DNA of 64,000 nt from Gordionus sp. m RMFG-2023 (Eukaryota > Nematomorpha > Gordioida > Chordodea > Parachordodidae): the NCBI RefSeq assembly GCF_954871325.1, contig NC_088775.1, forward strand, positions 88,079,561 through 88,143,560, given 5' to 3'. Positions within the stretch are counted from its first letter, which is position 1. Each line of letters begins with the position of its first letter. Shown one piece after another: positions 10,830-22,200 of the stretch. Both the position numbers and the translations under genes were made by a program. Under the pieces are notes generated by a model. It searched no databases. It saw nothing but the letters and a program-made list of their open reading frames with translations, and was not told the origin of the DNA.

Positions 10830-12053
10830 ACCATTTTTTGTCCCTTATTTATGATACATCCTCACTGATATTTTAATTTAACATGTTTAGGATATATTTT
10901 TTTAGCTATTTGCTTTAAAAAAATTTGAAAAAGTTCAAAAATAGCGATTATGACAATTGTCACCTATCTATGATACATCCTCACTGAATTTTTAATTTAA
11001 CATGTTTAAAATATATATTTTTAGCTATTTCCTTTAAAAAAATTGAAAAAAGTTCAAAAATAAAGATTATGACAATTGTCACCTATCTATGATACATCCT
11101 CACTGAATTTTTAATTTAACATGCTTAGAATATATATTTTTAGCTATTTCCTTTAAAAAAATTAAAAAAGGTTCAAAAATAACGAATATGACAATTGTCA
11201 CCTATCTATGATACATCCTCACTGAATTTTTAATTTAACATGTTTAGAATATATATTTTTAGCTATTTCCTTTAATAAAATTTGAAAAAGTTCAAAAATA
11301 GCGATTATGACAATTGTCACCTATCTATGATACATCCTCACTGAATTTTAAATTTAACATGTTTAGAATATATATTTTTAGCTATTTCCTTTAAAAAAAT
11401 TAAAAAAAGTACAAAAATAACAATTATGACAATTGTCACCTATCTATGATACATCCTCACTGAATTTTAAATTTAACATGTTTAGAATATATATTTTTAG
11501 CTATTTCCTTTAAAAAAATTGAAAAAAGTTTAAAAATAACGATTATGACAATCGTCACCTATCTATGATACATCCTCACTGAATTTTAAATTTAACATGT
11601 TTAGAATATATATTTTTAGCTATTTCCTTTAAAAAAGAAAAAGTTCAAAAATAGCGATTATGACAATTGTCACCTATCTATGATACATCCTCACTGAATT
11701 TTAAATTTAACATGTTTAGAATATATATTTTTAGCTATTTCCTTTAAAAAAATTGAAAAAAGTTCAAAAATAACGATTATGACAATTGTCACCTATCTAT
11801 GATACATCCTCACTGAATTTTTAATTTAACATGTTCAGAATATATATTTTTAACAATTTGCTTTAAAAAAACTCAAAAAAGTTCAAAAATGGCGATTATG
11901 ACAATTGTCACTTATCTATGGTACATCTTCACTGAAATTTTGATTTAACATGTCTACAATATATATTTTTATCTATTTCATTTTAAAAAATTCAAAAATA
12001 ACCATCATAACAAATGGCTCTTTTCTATGGTATATCTTTACTTAAAAATTTTA
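10830..12053. repeat. Inner 119-bp satellite, right arm (about 11 units)
   Basis: Inverted version of the left array. The CATCCTCACT landmark falls near 10858, 10976, 11095, 11214, 11333, 11452, 11571, 11686, 11805, 11924 and 12034. One unit near 11630 is 4 bp short. Most units contain GACAATTGTC; the unit near 11550 reads GACAATCGTC instead. The outermost two units are diverged, mirroring the left arm. Confidence 0.93.
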
Positions 12054-12171
12054 AAAAATAACTATGATGGAATAGTTAATCCAGAGCGTTATAATTTAAA
12101 GAAGCTTTAAGAAACTTTCCCGCCTATAATATTAATATCTACTAAATGTTATTTGACTTTTGGTCGAAAAA

Positions 12172-12712
12172 AATGATCTAGATATTTGGTTAGGTGAAAA
12201 AAAGCAACCCTAACTTTAAGGCGTCTTTAAAAAAAACGATCCATATTTTGGGTCGGATTGAATAAAACGACCCGATGTTTGAGTCTGAGTCAGAAAAACG
12301 ACCCAAACTTTGAGTTGGAGTCGAAAAATACGATCCAAACTTCAAGTTGGAGTCGAAAAATACGACCCAAACTTCTAGTTTGAGTCGAAAAATACGACCC
12401 AAACTTCAAGTTGGAGTCGAAAAATACGACCCTAACTTCAAGTTTGAGTCGAAAAATACGACCCAAATTTCTAGTTTGAGTCGAAAAATACAACTCAAAT
12501 TTTGAGTCGGAGTCGTAAAAAACGACCCATATTTTGGGTCGAGGTCGTTTTTTTCGGCTTGGACTTGGGTCGAAGTCGAAAAAAACGACCCATATTTTGG
12601 GTCGAAGTCGTTTTTTTCGGCTTGAACTCGGGTCGAAGTCGAAAAAAACGACCCAAACATTGAGTCGGAGTCGAATAAAACGACCCATGCTTTGGGTCGG
12701 GGTCGCGACTCG
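12172..12712. repeat. Outer array of 32-bp units, right arm
   Basis: Mirror of 6318-6760 and somewhat longer, with extra units of the form GTCGAAAAAAACGACCCA and TTTTTTCGGCTTG near 12540-12660. Overlapping long frames on both strands here are artefacts of the array. They share no homology to any protein I recognise. Confidence 0.85.
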
Positions 12713-12731
12713 CGGCGTTTTAACAACACTA

Positions 12732-12739
12732 GAACCACA
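12732..12739. repeat. Right target-site duplication of the foldback element
   Basis: GAACCACA, identical to 6266-6273. Confidence 0.95.
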
Positions 12740-13310
12740 ATATCATTTATTCAAAAGAAAAAAAAAATTATAATAGTTTTTATACTTGTAAAAGATTAAT
12801 AAATATTTTTTCTTACCAAATATTTCTTGTAAAATTATTATCAAAAAAAACAAATATAATAATTATAATAAAAAATTATTTTCAATAGATATTTTCTTCT
12901 AATAATTAAGTTTTGGATTTTAAACTATATCAAAATAAAAATTTAATCAAATTTTTTTAAAATGAATCTTTAATTTTTTTAAAAATAAACCCTATTTATT
13001 ATCCTAGTGTCTCACATATTTACCAGGAAATTTTAACAAATAACGATGTTCTTTTTCCAATTTTAGATTTATGGGAGACAGGGGTAAAACGATTGGTATT
13101 TTGCATTTTTACTATAAAAAGATAAAAAATAAACTATAAATTTTTATGAAATCCAATCCCTCACCAACAAAATAAATGGTGTAGTCCATACCTATAATAT
13201 TTTAGCAGCTACCAATAATTACGGAAGTAAGCATTCGCCAATTTACCATTTACCCAGGGTAAAATGGTTTAGCATTTGGGTAAAAGAGGTAAAAATAAAT
13301 TTGAACATGA
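12740..13310. repeat. Segmental duplication copy A, right part
   Basis: Continues the match with copy B after the foldback insertion: 12760-13310 pairs with 51140-51680, including AAATTATAATAGTTTTT, a GGTATTTT-CATTTTTACTATAAAA stretch and CATTCGC.AATTTAC. No coding signal. In copy B this homology stops at the end of a gypsy element, so 13310 marks where the comparison ends and need not be the true limit of the duplication. Confidence 0.75.
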
Positions 13311-13440
13311 ATTTATTATTTTAATAAACAAAATCCATCCAGCTGACCCAAATTGAAATTTATATATGTTTTATTTTATAAGTCAAGAATCTTTTAATAT
13401 AAAGTAAGCTATAATCTTAATCATTTATAAAAATAATATC

Positions 13441-14290
13441 AATTATGTTGTTATGTCCCATATGCAACAACAATATATCCCTAATTAAGGGGAATAAAAT
13501 TATTTGTCGTGGTAAATGTGCTAACAGAGTCCTTCATCAGGGACTTTTTTTACAAAGAACCAGCTATGCCCCCATCTTCTTATCCTGCTATTAATTGTAT
13601 TGATATGGAACCAATTCCTACAATTTTAAGTTTTAACAATATCTTCAATACGAAAACAATTCCTGCATCTATATTTTCAAGTCCAGGTAATAATATTAAT
13701 TCACCCCGTATTGTTCAGGCACAAGAATGATTAGATAAATTTATGAAGGAAAGTTTCCCACTCACAATAGCTCGCATTCCAAAAGGTGCTTGAATTTTAT
13801 TTTCACAAAAACTATTAGCTATTTTATAACCCATAGAAAACAATATTAAAAGTTTAGATAATTGGACTAAACTTTTATCATTTACATATTTAAATCTACA
13901 CCTTCCAACATAAATCAAATTTAACTCAAAATATCAAAAAACATTAAATTCAAATGATACTAGCTATTTTGATATACCCAAACAACCTATAATTTCTTTC
14001 AATAAGCTTTTGACAAATAAAAAAAGGCTAAGCTTATTGGAAATAAAATTAATTTTTGCAATATAAATTCAGCTATCAACATAACTTGTTCCAGTGATAC
14101 TAGGACCCCCAATAATAAAAAAACTAGCTTTACAATCTAAACATTTTCAAGATTTTTTACAAATCATCCTTCCACTTCTAATAATCCCGTTCCACTAACT
14201 GAAGTTGGAATCTTCGATGTAATCATGTCATTCAAAAAGAATTCTTCTGGAGGCATTGATGGTTTTCAAGTCATATATCTATAATAAATA
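13441..14290 (+). mobile_element. LINE-B, 5' part with PHD-like zinc finger and linker (decayed)
   Basis: Plus-strand peptides in changing frames match the N-terminal half of a metazoan non-LTR retrotransposon protein. At 13450-13540 there is a PHD-like finger with a CPIC pair, an IICRGKC pair and a following histidine. 13735-13870 reads FPLTIARIPKGA, then an LLAIL..P...I..LDNWTKLL segment, the linker typical of this family. 14205-14275 reads VIMSF..NSSGGIDGFQV, the sequence immediately before the reverse transcriptase. The copy ends there. Stops and frame changes are frequent. A 73-residue frame at 13509-13730 is a fragment of this linker and not a separate gene. Clade not assigned. Confidence 0.7.
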
Positions 14291-15645
14291 ACTAAACCAA
14301 ACTTACCCTTATATCAAAATACACACACAGTTTACCATATTGCTCAATCGTATTTTTCTATATATATAATTGTGATAAACACGGGCATAGATTTAAAATT
14401 GGTAAGAGGGTCCATTAACCTATTTATTTTGGGAATCCATTTTTATCCTAAATCAAAATAATTATAACTAAGATGGCCTAATGGCCATTAGAAATAACTA
14501 TTGTGTTAAAATAAAAATCTAAATCTCTAAATATTTTGATTTTCCATTTTTAGCTGAAATGGGAAATAGAGGTGAAATGACAAATAAGAAGTTTTTCACT
14601 AAACCCAGGAATATTTACAAAATAATTTAGCCTTTTGCCAGCAGACATGGATAAATGAAGGGGTTCAAGAAGTGTTCTTTAATTAATTCACCAGCCTTTA
14701 GTATAGAAACAAGCTGGTCAATGTCTATTTTTATGATTCAAATCACCGGGAACTTTGAAACATGATACACTTCAATTATTATTCTGTTTCTATATTTCAA
14801 GATAAAATAGAGAAACATTAAACTTTATAAAACATATATTTACTTTAATTTATTAGGTTTAAATTAAAAATATATAGAATAATTAGAACTTATGCCAGAA
14901 TTTTATAAAAATGATTTTAAAATTTTACTCTAAATATTAAACTCAAAAAATATTAGTTCATATCATAACCAAGATCTTTCATAAAGTTAATTTATTCTTT
15001 AAAATAAAATTGGAATTAAAATCTGTTCACATAATAACTAAGTTTAAAAAAAAACCTTACAAATTTACAAAGATGTGATTTAATATAACCCATAGTCATA
15101 AACTTTTTATTATTAATCTAAGTACGAGCTAATATCATGATCCTTTTTTTTTCTATATATATTTTTTATTTGTTTCTAATATATAAGAATTAAATAAAGC
15201 TAAATAATATAAGAAAGTTTTATATGAAGCTATAAAAAATAAGAGATAAAAATTTGAGAATAAAAATATTTTTAAGAAAAACATAATTTTGTTTGTTCCT
15301 TTGGTTCAAGTGTTTGTAATTCAATTTTATGAGCTGATTTTTTTTAAAAAAGTAAAGGTTTTACGAACAAACTTTCTGTTGGGTTACAATTGGCGAAATA
15401 CTAAAATCGCTGAGGTTTTTATATTTGTTTATTTTTTAGTCTCTGCGAGAGCAAGTTACATATCAAGATCATTAATGGATTTTTTTCTTCTTTTTATTTA
15501 AAATCATTATTTGCTAAAGAAGAAAATTTGATAAAAGACTCGCAGTTCCCTTAGAAAAATTATATAATGTATAAATATAATAGTTCTTTAATGCGGTAGA
15601 ATCATATTATATAATGTTAAACGTTAACTAAAAGTCAACCCACCA
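14291..15645. other. No gene seen
   Basis: AT-rich DNA. 14470-14660 is slightly richer in G (AAGATGGCCTAATGGCCATTAG contains the palindrome TGGCC-TAA-TGGCCA), without a matching partner elsewhere. The 70-residue frame at 15289-15501 has no recognisable motif and AT-driven composition, and I do not call it. Confidence 0.5.
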
Positions 15646-15930
15646 AAGATGAGAAAAAAGGAAGACCAAAAGTCGCCCTAGGGAAATGCGGAATTAGGGT
15701 TTAAGGTGAAGAGAATAATCTACTAATAAACCTCCCAAGGAGGTAATATTTATTTTTTAGGGTTGTCAAAGTTATTTTTGGTGACAAATTGCCTAGGTTA
15801 TTAAGTTTGATTCCCAATTTCAAAATTTAAAATATATAAGTTATTTACCTATATCTTCTATTCTCTTTACTAAGATATGAAATATAAATTAATAAAAGTG
15901 AGAAAAATTTTGACTATATAAATAGAAATA
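15646..15930. repeat. Dispersed repeat C, copy 0
   Basis: Matches 55250-55500 in order: TTAGGGTTT.AGG, GAATAATCT, TAATAAAC.CTC, AAGGAGGTAATATT, then AAATATATAAGTTATTTAC and ACTAA.ATATGAAATATAAATT. A more diverged version is at 56730-56900. Non-coding. Confidence 0.65.
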
Positions 15931-15964
15931 CCTTTAAAATTTATAATGTTAAATATTGTTTAAA

Positions 15965-16260
15965 ATATATATAAATGCCAAAAATCGGAAAAAGAAAACG
16001 AAAATAATCATAAAATCATATCGGCATTGTTTTTTCATTCAAATTTTTTTTTATATATAGCTATTAGATAAAGTAATAATATATAAAATCTCAAGTTAGG
16101 CCTAACATATAGATTTATGAATTTTAATCATTAGTCAATTTTTAAAATTCCTATGGATAAATTATTAATTTATATATATATGTGTAGAAATCTTATAAAT
16201 ATTTTATGTATTTAAAAGATTTATTAATTAAGAGAAACACTTGAGGGAAAAAAAATCTTA
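15965..16260. repeat. Dispersed repeat E, copy 1
   Basis: Shares ATAAATGCCAAAAATC, ATCATAAAATCATATCG, a TATAGCTATTRGAT segment, TCAAGTT-GG-CC and ATCATTAGTCAATTTT with 17259-17440 and 25835-26095. Copies 1 and 3 also share the following ATTTTATGTATTTAAA...TTATTAATTAAG tail. Non-coding; element class unknown. Confidence 0.6.
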
Positions 16261-17004
16261 TTAATAATATTAATTGCAAATTCAGTCAGTTTGTAAATGG
16301 GGAAGTGTCATCCCCAGTTCCAAATTTTGCCTCTTCATAAATGGCGAACCGTTACATATATCTATTGTCCTTCATCTTGGCTGTAATGCAGTAATACCTA
16401 CCTTCCATTTATTTAAATGATTTTTTTAAAAAATATAGATATTTAATTTTAAGTTAATTATTTATTTAAATGTCCTAATTATTTTAAATAAATAAATAGA
16501 TATCAATTTATTAAGTCTTTTTTAAAATTAAATTATATAACTCTTTTGCTTCCAAATTTTATAATATTATTTATTTAATGATTATTTTTAATTTTAAGGG
16601 ATTTTTATTTAAGCTACGTTCTCAAAATTTAATTTTACTAATTTTTATTGATTTACAAGAAAACTAATTATTTTATATCAAATATTATTGAAGATTAAAA
16701 AAAATGCATTTCCAATTTAATAAGTTTTTTTTAAATTTTAAGAAAATATTTATATGGTGAATTCCACGACATAACCCCCCCCCCCCCCCCCCTCCTGTTT
16801 ATTCTAATAATTTTACTATTGTTTATAAATATTTAAGAAAAAAACTAAATTATAACATCCAACTACAAACGGCGGTTGAGATATAAAGGAAAATGAATAG
16901 GCATTTTTGGCAAAATACACCTTTTAATTTTATATATCTTTAAATATAATTGAGCTAAAAAGGGTTACTTAAATTTCATAATATAGCCTAATGGTAGACC
17001 TTTA
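16261..17004. other. AT-rich stretch with an 18-base C run
   Basis: No gene. 16310-16400 is slightly GC-richer (CAGTCAGTTTGTAAATGGGG and CCTTCATCTTGGCTG) without a match I can name. 16775-16792 is a run of 18 C, the longest homopolymer of C or G in the window. Confidence 0.6.
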
Positions 17005-17258
17005 AAATTATTAATGCAAATACAGTGTTGTGATAATTTAATGAAACATGTAGACGATTAAATTAAAACCCATCCATATGAAAATATTTTGTTTGCAAAA
17101 ATAATTAAAATTACAAAAGGAGGAATAAAAGAATTTTCAATAATGCTTTGTCTATATTTTAATTATTTTTACAAACAAAATATTTTTATATGGATTGTTT
17201 TAATTTAATCGTCAATATGTTTCATTAAATCACCACATCACTGTATTGCTTAAATAAA
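17005..17258. mobile_element. Palindromic MITE-like element
   Basis: Near-perfect inverted repeat. The left arm runs CAGTGTTGTGATAATTTAAT, then GAAACATGTAGACGATTAAA and on to about 17105. The right arm, read on the minus strand, runs CAGTGATGTGGTGATTTAAT, then GAAACATATTGACGATTAAA. Both arms contain a CCATATG/CCATATA-AAAATATTTTGTTTG stretch. CAGTG termini are typical of hAT MITEs, but the flanks also remain partly palindromic and I find no clear 8-bp duplication. It lies next to repeat E copy 2. Confidence 0.55.
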
Positions 17259-17440
17259 ATATAAATGCCAAAAATCTAAAATAGAATATCGGAAATATTC
17301 ATAAAATCATATCGTCTCAAATATTTTTTTAAGTATAGCTGCTATTGGATTTAGTAAAAAATATGCAAAATTTCAAGTTGGACCCAACACAGGTTTATGA
17401 ATCATTAGTCAATTTTTAAAATTCCTAAAAAAATTTGTAC
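17259..17440. repeat. Dispersed repeat E, copy 2
   Basis: Same landmarks as copy 1 (ATAAATGCCAAAAATC, CATAAAATCATATCG, CAAGTTGGACCCAACACAGG, ATCATTAGTCAATTTTTAAA), but without its 3' tail. Confidence 0.6.
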
Positions 17441-17454
17441 ATAGCTGACAGAAA

Positions 17455-17815
17455 TGGTAGGACATCAATTTGTCCAATCTCAATGCTTACATAATGTTAT
17501 TTTAGCAAAATAATCCAAAATCGGGGTTTTTAACATACTACAATCATTTTTATTATATAAAACATGAATAAAATTTAATGGACAACACCCGTCATATGAA
17601 TTTCATTTTTATATAAATTTTATATCCTTTTAAACAAAAATATTAATTGCTGATTTGATCAATATTACATTTAAAATATTGTTGTTCTTATATTCGATTT
17701 ATTTAAAAAAAAAAATTCTTATCAAAATTATAGATTACATTTCCAAGAAATTTGCTAGTAAATATTTACACAAGATGAGAAATTTCGTTAATTTCTTTTT
17801 AGAGAAAAGATATAT
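17455..17815. repeat. Dispersed repeat G, copy 1
   Basis: Two blocks with partners at 28 kb: 17455-17545 (GCTTACATAATGTTATTTTAG and GGGGTTTTTAACATACTACA) resembles 28840-28965, and 17560-17815 (TTAATTGCTGATTTGATC, TTTAAAAAAAAAAATTCTTATC) resembles 28180-28390. The order of the two blocks is reversed between the loci, so at least one locus has been rearranged. Confidence 0.6.
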
Positions 17816-17993
17816 AAATTTTTCTATAAAATAAATTTAATTATTTTGTATAAAAGAAAAATAATTTTCTTATTTATTATTATTATTCTTATCTCTTGTA
17901 GAGCCACTAGGGGGATGTGAAGACCCATTTTGAATTTTTTTTTATATCATGTTAACTCAAAAAAAAATTTTCGAGCCCCCTGGATATCAAAAT

Positions 17994-19209
17994 TAGAAGT
18001 GGGCGCGGGCATAATTGTTTATTCACGCCCCCTCCATCACGATGGCAACAAAAAACTACGCCCTTCCTCTTATTACTTGCAAAAATTTCTACCGACCCGT
18101 CCTCTTATGAAATACAATATTTTGATCACGCCCATCTTGCCCGAAAATTCAGGGGTTTTTTAATTTTTCATAACCTTATTACTTTATTTTTACGTTTATT
18201 TAATTTTATTATATCATAGTTTTGATTTCTAAAATTCAATATTAATAACAGAATAATTAATAAAATTTTTATCTAGAAAAAGATAATTGTCCATGTTTTT
18301 TTATTCCAATTGTGTTCACCTTTTCTCTAATAAATGATTGGCTATAAAAAAATAACCATTACCAAACTTGCCGTGGCTAGCAAAATTAGCTAATTTTCTC
18401 AAAAAAGGAAAAAAAAATTTTTGCTTCCAGAACTTTAAAATATTCTCAATGTTTATTCTGAGCGATGAATCTTTTAAGTTTATCCACACAACTTTTATCG
18501 GCAGATGTTCATGTTTCATCAGAATCATCTAGAAATTCTCTAAATGTTTTATTTAAAATATAAGGTTTTTTATGTGTAACTAGAAAAGTTATAAAATTAA
18601 GATTTTTTATTATCTTTCTTCTCTTCATTTATAAAAAACATAAGACTTAAATTCGGATCGATAATTATGCTACCTTATATAGTAGCTGCATAATAAATTT
18701 TTTCTTTAAATGTTGTTCTTTTTTTAGGGTTATTATTTTTATTGTTTCTCATTCAGAAGGTTAACAAATTTTTACTAATCTTTGTTTCCATAGATAAACT
18801 TCCATTTCAGATTATCAGAGTATTTTCAGAATATTGATAAAATATTTCATTAATGATAAATGAAAATAAAACATATTTAAACAAAATTTTATAATTCCAA
18901 ATTTCTGCTGAATGAGGTGAGAGATTTATTATTTTTCGTTCAATTAAATTTTTTAACAAAATGTTTTTTATAAAATACGGATTTTTTCTGTTTTAGAATT
19001 TATTCTTTTTTAAAAAGTAGAAAATTAAATTAATAAAATTAAAAAAACAATTAATAAAATTAAAATTTCCGTAATTCACTGGAAATTTAGGTTCACTCCC
19101 TATAACGCCCGGCAAAAGTTTTGAGCCATTTAATATTTATTTACACTCACGTCGTTATCCACCGTGACCCATCGTGTTACTCGTAACTTAAGGCCCGCGT
19201 CCACCTCTA
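17994..19209. mobile_element. Internally deleted hAT element (old)
   Basis: The left end reads TAGAAGTGGGCGCGGGC. The right end, on the minus strand, reads TAGAGGTGGACGCGGGCC, a hAT-like terminal inverted repeat. Both ends are local GC peaks, and both carry a CACGATGG motif further in. The 8-bp flanks (ATCAAAAT and ATAGAAAC) agree at five positions, as expected for an old duplication, but this alone is weak. A decayed hAT transposase C-terminus lies inside, which supports the call. Length 1216 bp. Confidence 0.6.
18300..18665 (-). pseudogene. hAT transposase C-terminal remnant
   Basis: On the minus strand, 18659-18619 reads DPNLSLMFFINEEKKD, resembling the hAT motif LDPRFK..FF..EEK. Further on, within a 70-residue open stretch at 18528-18316, ENILKFWKQK is followed by FPFLRKLAN, the usual ILKFW..N...FP.L.KLA lead into the hAT dimerisation domain. 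The expected SERVFS core has been eroded to ASHGKFGNGYFF, followed by LLEKR. Stop codons interrupt the stretch between the two blocks. Only this C-terminal portion survives. Confidence 0.5.
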
Positions 19210-22200
19210 ATAGAAACACTAGAAACTTTTAAAGGTGTTACAAACAAAGTGTTTTAAAAAAAATTTTTCATGCTAAATAAATTTAATTTAAACTATATAA
19301 AAAACAAAATATATAAATTATTTAAATTTTATTTATTCATATTTATGAGAAATATTGCAAATTTCTTTTAATTTCAATTTGCTTAAAATAGATGATGAAG
19401 TTATATAATCTCAATATTTGAAAGCATATCACATAAATAATTTCAGATGCATTTTTATTTTTGCATATAACATATAGGACTTTAATCAAGATAGTAATTA
19501 AACCATAATTTAATACTATAAATAATAATTAAACCCAAAATTTTTTAATATGTCATTAACAGCAAGAATAAAATGCTCGTAAATATTATTCCAAGCCAAT
19601 ATAAATTCCCTTCTACACATCTCCCCCCCCCCCTCTTTCCAAATGCAATATAGCATTATAAGGAAGAATTTGAAAGAAAAATTAATAAAAGTTAATAACT
19701 TTTTAAAATAACGACTATAATTTAAAATTTTTAGAAAAAAAAGCATTTTAATAAAAAAAAAGGTGAAAACCAAAAATTATTTTTGCAAAAATCTAATATA
19801 GCTAAAGTAATAAGCGGGTTTAAAGATTTCTAATAAAATTTATGAGGAAAAATTTCACCTAATAGTGCTAACCCCCCACCCCCCCCCTCCCCCCCCCCCT
19901 AGAAAAATTTTGGATAGGCTTATGGTATATAATATATTATAAATTAATAGTAAAAAATCAAAAATTTTCTTACCATCAATTTGACAAATAGCTAAGCTCA
20001 AGGTGAATATGAATACGAATATAATTAGAAAATTCATTCCTTATTTAATTTTAAGCTAATTATTTTATCAAATGGGTAATATTAAAATTAAAATGGATAA
20101 TAATTTATTTTTGAAAATTTGAAATTAAATTTTATTTATAATATTATTATCTTATTCTTTTATTTCTCGATGATTAGTTGTTTTTTATTTGCTTTATTAA
20201 TTCAATGATTAGTTGTTTTTTATTTGCTTTATACAATGATTCGTTTTTATCTTATAAATTCCTAGAATTTTTATTTAATTTTTAGGGATTATTATTTAAG
20301 CTCATTCATCATCGGGGTAAATATGAATAAACTCGGAAAATTCATTTCCTAGATATTTAAAGCTTTCAATATGATATTCGCATACATATGACCATTATCA
20401 AATAAAGGGGAAAATTCTGATTAAATAAATGTAATAGAAAATTATATGACTAAGTGCGATATAATAGCGTGCTATTTAGAGGAGTCTTTTAGTTTATTAG
20501 AAGAATATAGGTATTCATTGTTTGATATGAGAAATAAGACGCAAAAATTGAAAGCAGTCTGTGAGAAATGTGATATTTCTGTTAGATATAAATTGATTTT
20601 AGTTATTATTTAACCTCTTTATTGGGATTAGTATATTTGCTAAAAGAAGTAAAATATTTATCAATATACATTCAGCCTTTAAAATTTTTGTATCTTGATC
20701 CTATACTCAGTCCAGATATAAACAATATATTATTTGAGAGATCACAATTTTTTTAAAAACAATTTTTGAAGGTAGATTATTTCATTTAAAATAATCAAAA
20801 TTATGATGTTATATAGGTTTTTATATTTTTTATTAACTTATTCCCTCTTATTCTTAAATTTAGTTTAGTATTGGAAATTTTACACAAACCGTATAATTAA
20901 GTTTGTATATCACTAAGAAGCCCTCAAACATGGCGATTTTATGAGGTCTAAAATGCAAAGTTTTCTAGGTGATATCTCACAAACATAGTATGAAATTATT
21001 TCGATGAAAACTAGTATGCAAATTTTTTTTATAGATATATCAATATTTAATCAATCATTTTTAAATAATTATTAGTTTGATATGTAATCACATAAAATTG
21101 ACTGGTGCATATATGACATTCTAGCGGTAAAAATTATTAAAAATTTTAAAAGCCTAAAACCAGTATCGTCATTAGGAAAGAGAAGGGACTCGAGTACCCT
21201 AAAAAAATTTTAAATTATTTTTATCCAAAAAACAGTCATTTTGAAAATGTTAGATAAAAAAAGATCTTAAAGCCACTTGAGAATAAATTAAATATTATAT
21301 TGATTTTTCAAATAAGATTAGAAGTTTTGAAATATAAAGGTTATATAAACTTTTACTCAATTTTTATATAAAACCTTGAAACTAATTATATAAAACACTC
21401 AAATTATGGTAAAATTGGAAATATATTTTAAAAGGCATATCCAAATAGAATTTTTTTTAAAGCGATTTTTAAGGCATGTTTCTAGCAATTTTTTTTTAAA
21501 ATAAAGGATAATAATTTGCCCAGCTCATTTCTTTTGTATAATAAAATATTTTAAAAACTCCATGTGGCATCAGGGAGATTCACTTTTTAAATATTATATT
21601 CAGGCTTTAAAAAATCCTTATAAAAGTATCGAATTCCGATTAAAAACTTTTCAAAAATATGGATCGAAATCTGGATCTCATTTTTTTGAAAAAATAGATA
21701 ACAATCATGATCCTTTTCTTATTTAAATTAACCAATATAAAAATAAATTAAATAAGTGTAAATTTATTGTAATTGAATAATAACAATATTAATATGTTCA
21801 TTTATAAACAAAATAACGCCTTTAAATGACAAAAAAAAATCTAAATTATTGTTATTCAAACATAAGTGTCTTTGATTAAGAACACATTTAGCTTTAAGCA
21901 AGAGTTCTGATTAAAAGTTGTGTAATATTTTTTTATTTATATCAGTATTCAAAATATTGATTACATTGTTTAAATAAAAGTAATTATTAGAAGATGTTTT
22001 ATTAAATTATCGTAATATTACACATTCGGTAACTAAATCATCCCCTGCTTTTTTATTATTTGGAAGGGATTTGAGATGGAAGTGGAGTTTTTTTAAGAGA
22101 CAATGACTGTGATTATAGATCTAAATTTAAAAGAATAAATTTTGGAGAGTTAACTTTAGGCAACTCTGTTTTTGAAGGTGGGCAGCAATCAAGAGTGGCG

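Larger units (their letters stand above)
6274..12731. mobile_element. Giant hAT foldback transposon with satellite-filled inverted arms
   Basis: A 6458-bp element with the inverted terminal motif TAGTGTTGTTAA, a perfect 8-bp target duplication (GAACCACA) and almost its whole length in two inverted arms (6274-9245 and 10300-12731). From each end inward: terminal motif, an array of 32-bp units, a short unique part, an array of 119-bp units, and about 550 bp of AT-rich unique arm. The 1.05-kb spacer carries a decayed hAT transposase C-terminus, which ties the element to its family. The arms could fold into a very long hairpin. It cannot encode a transposase, so it would depend on one supplied in trans. 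Arm similarity is high, although the array lengths differ. A paralogous locus at about 51130 lacks the insertion. Confidence 0.93.
10300..12731. repeat. Right inverted arm of the hAT foldback
   Basis: Reverse complement of the left arm. Its outer end, read inward on the minus strand, is TAGTGTTGTTAAAACGCC, so the first 12 bases match the left end exactly and then diverge. It carries an 11-unit 119-bp array and a 32-bp array, in mirror order. Confidence 0.9.

Noticed and set aside
12190-12773. Overlapping 70-132 residue frames on both strands rich in VVFFDSD or FFRLGLGSKSKK
   Set aside because: Same cause: mirror copy of the 32-bp array in the right arm.
17930-18163. 77-residue frame over a GC-rich patch
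   Set aside because: Starts in AT-rich DNA and runs through the terminal repeat of the hAT remnant; no motif, and the GC content is explained by the element end.
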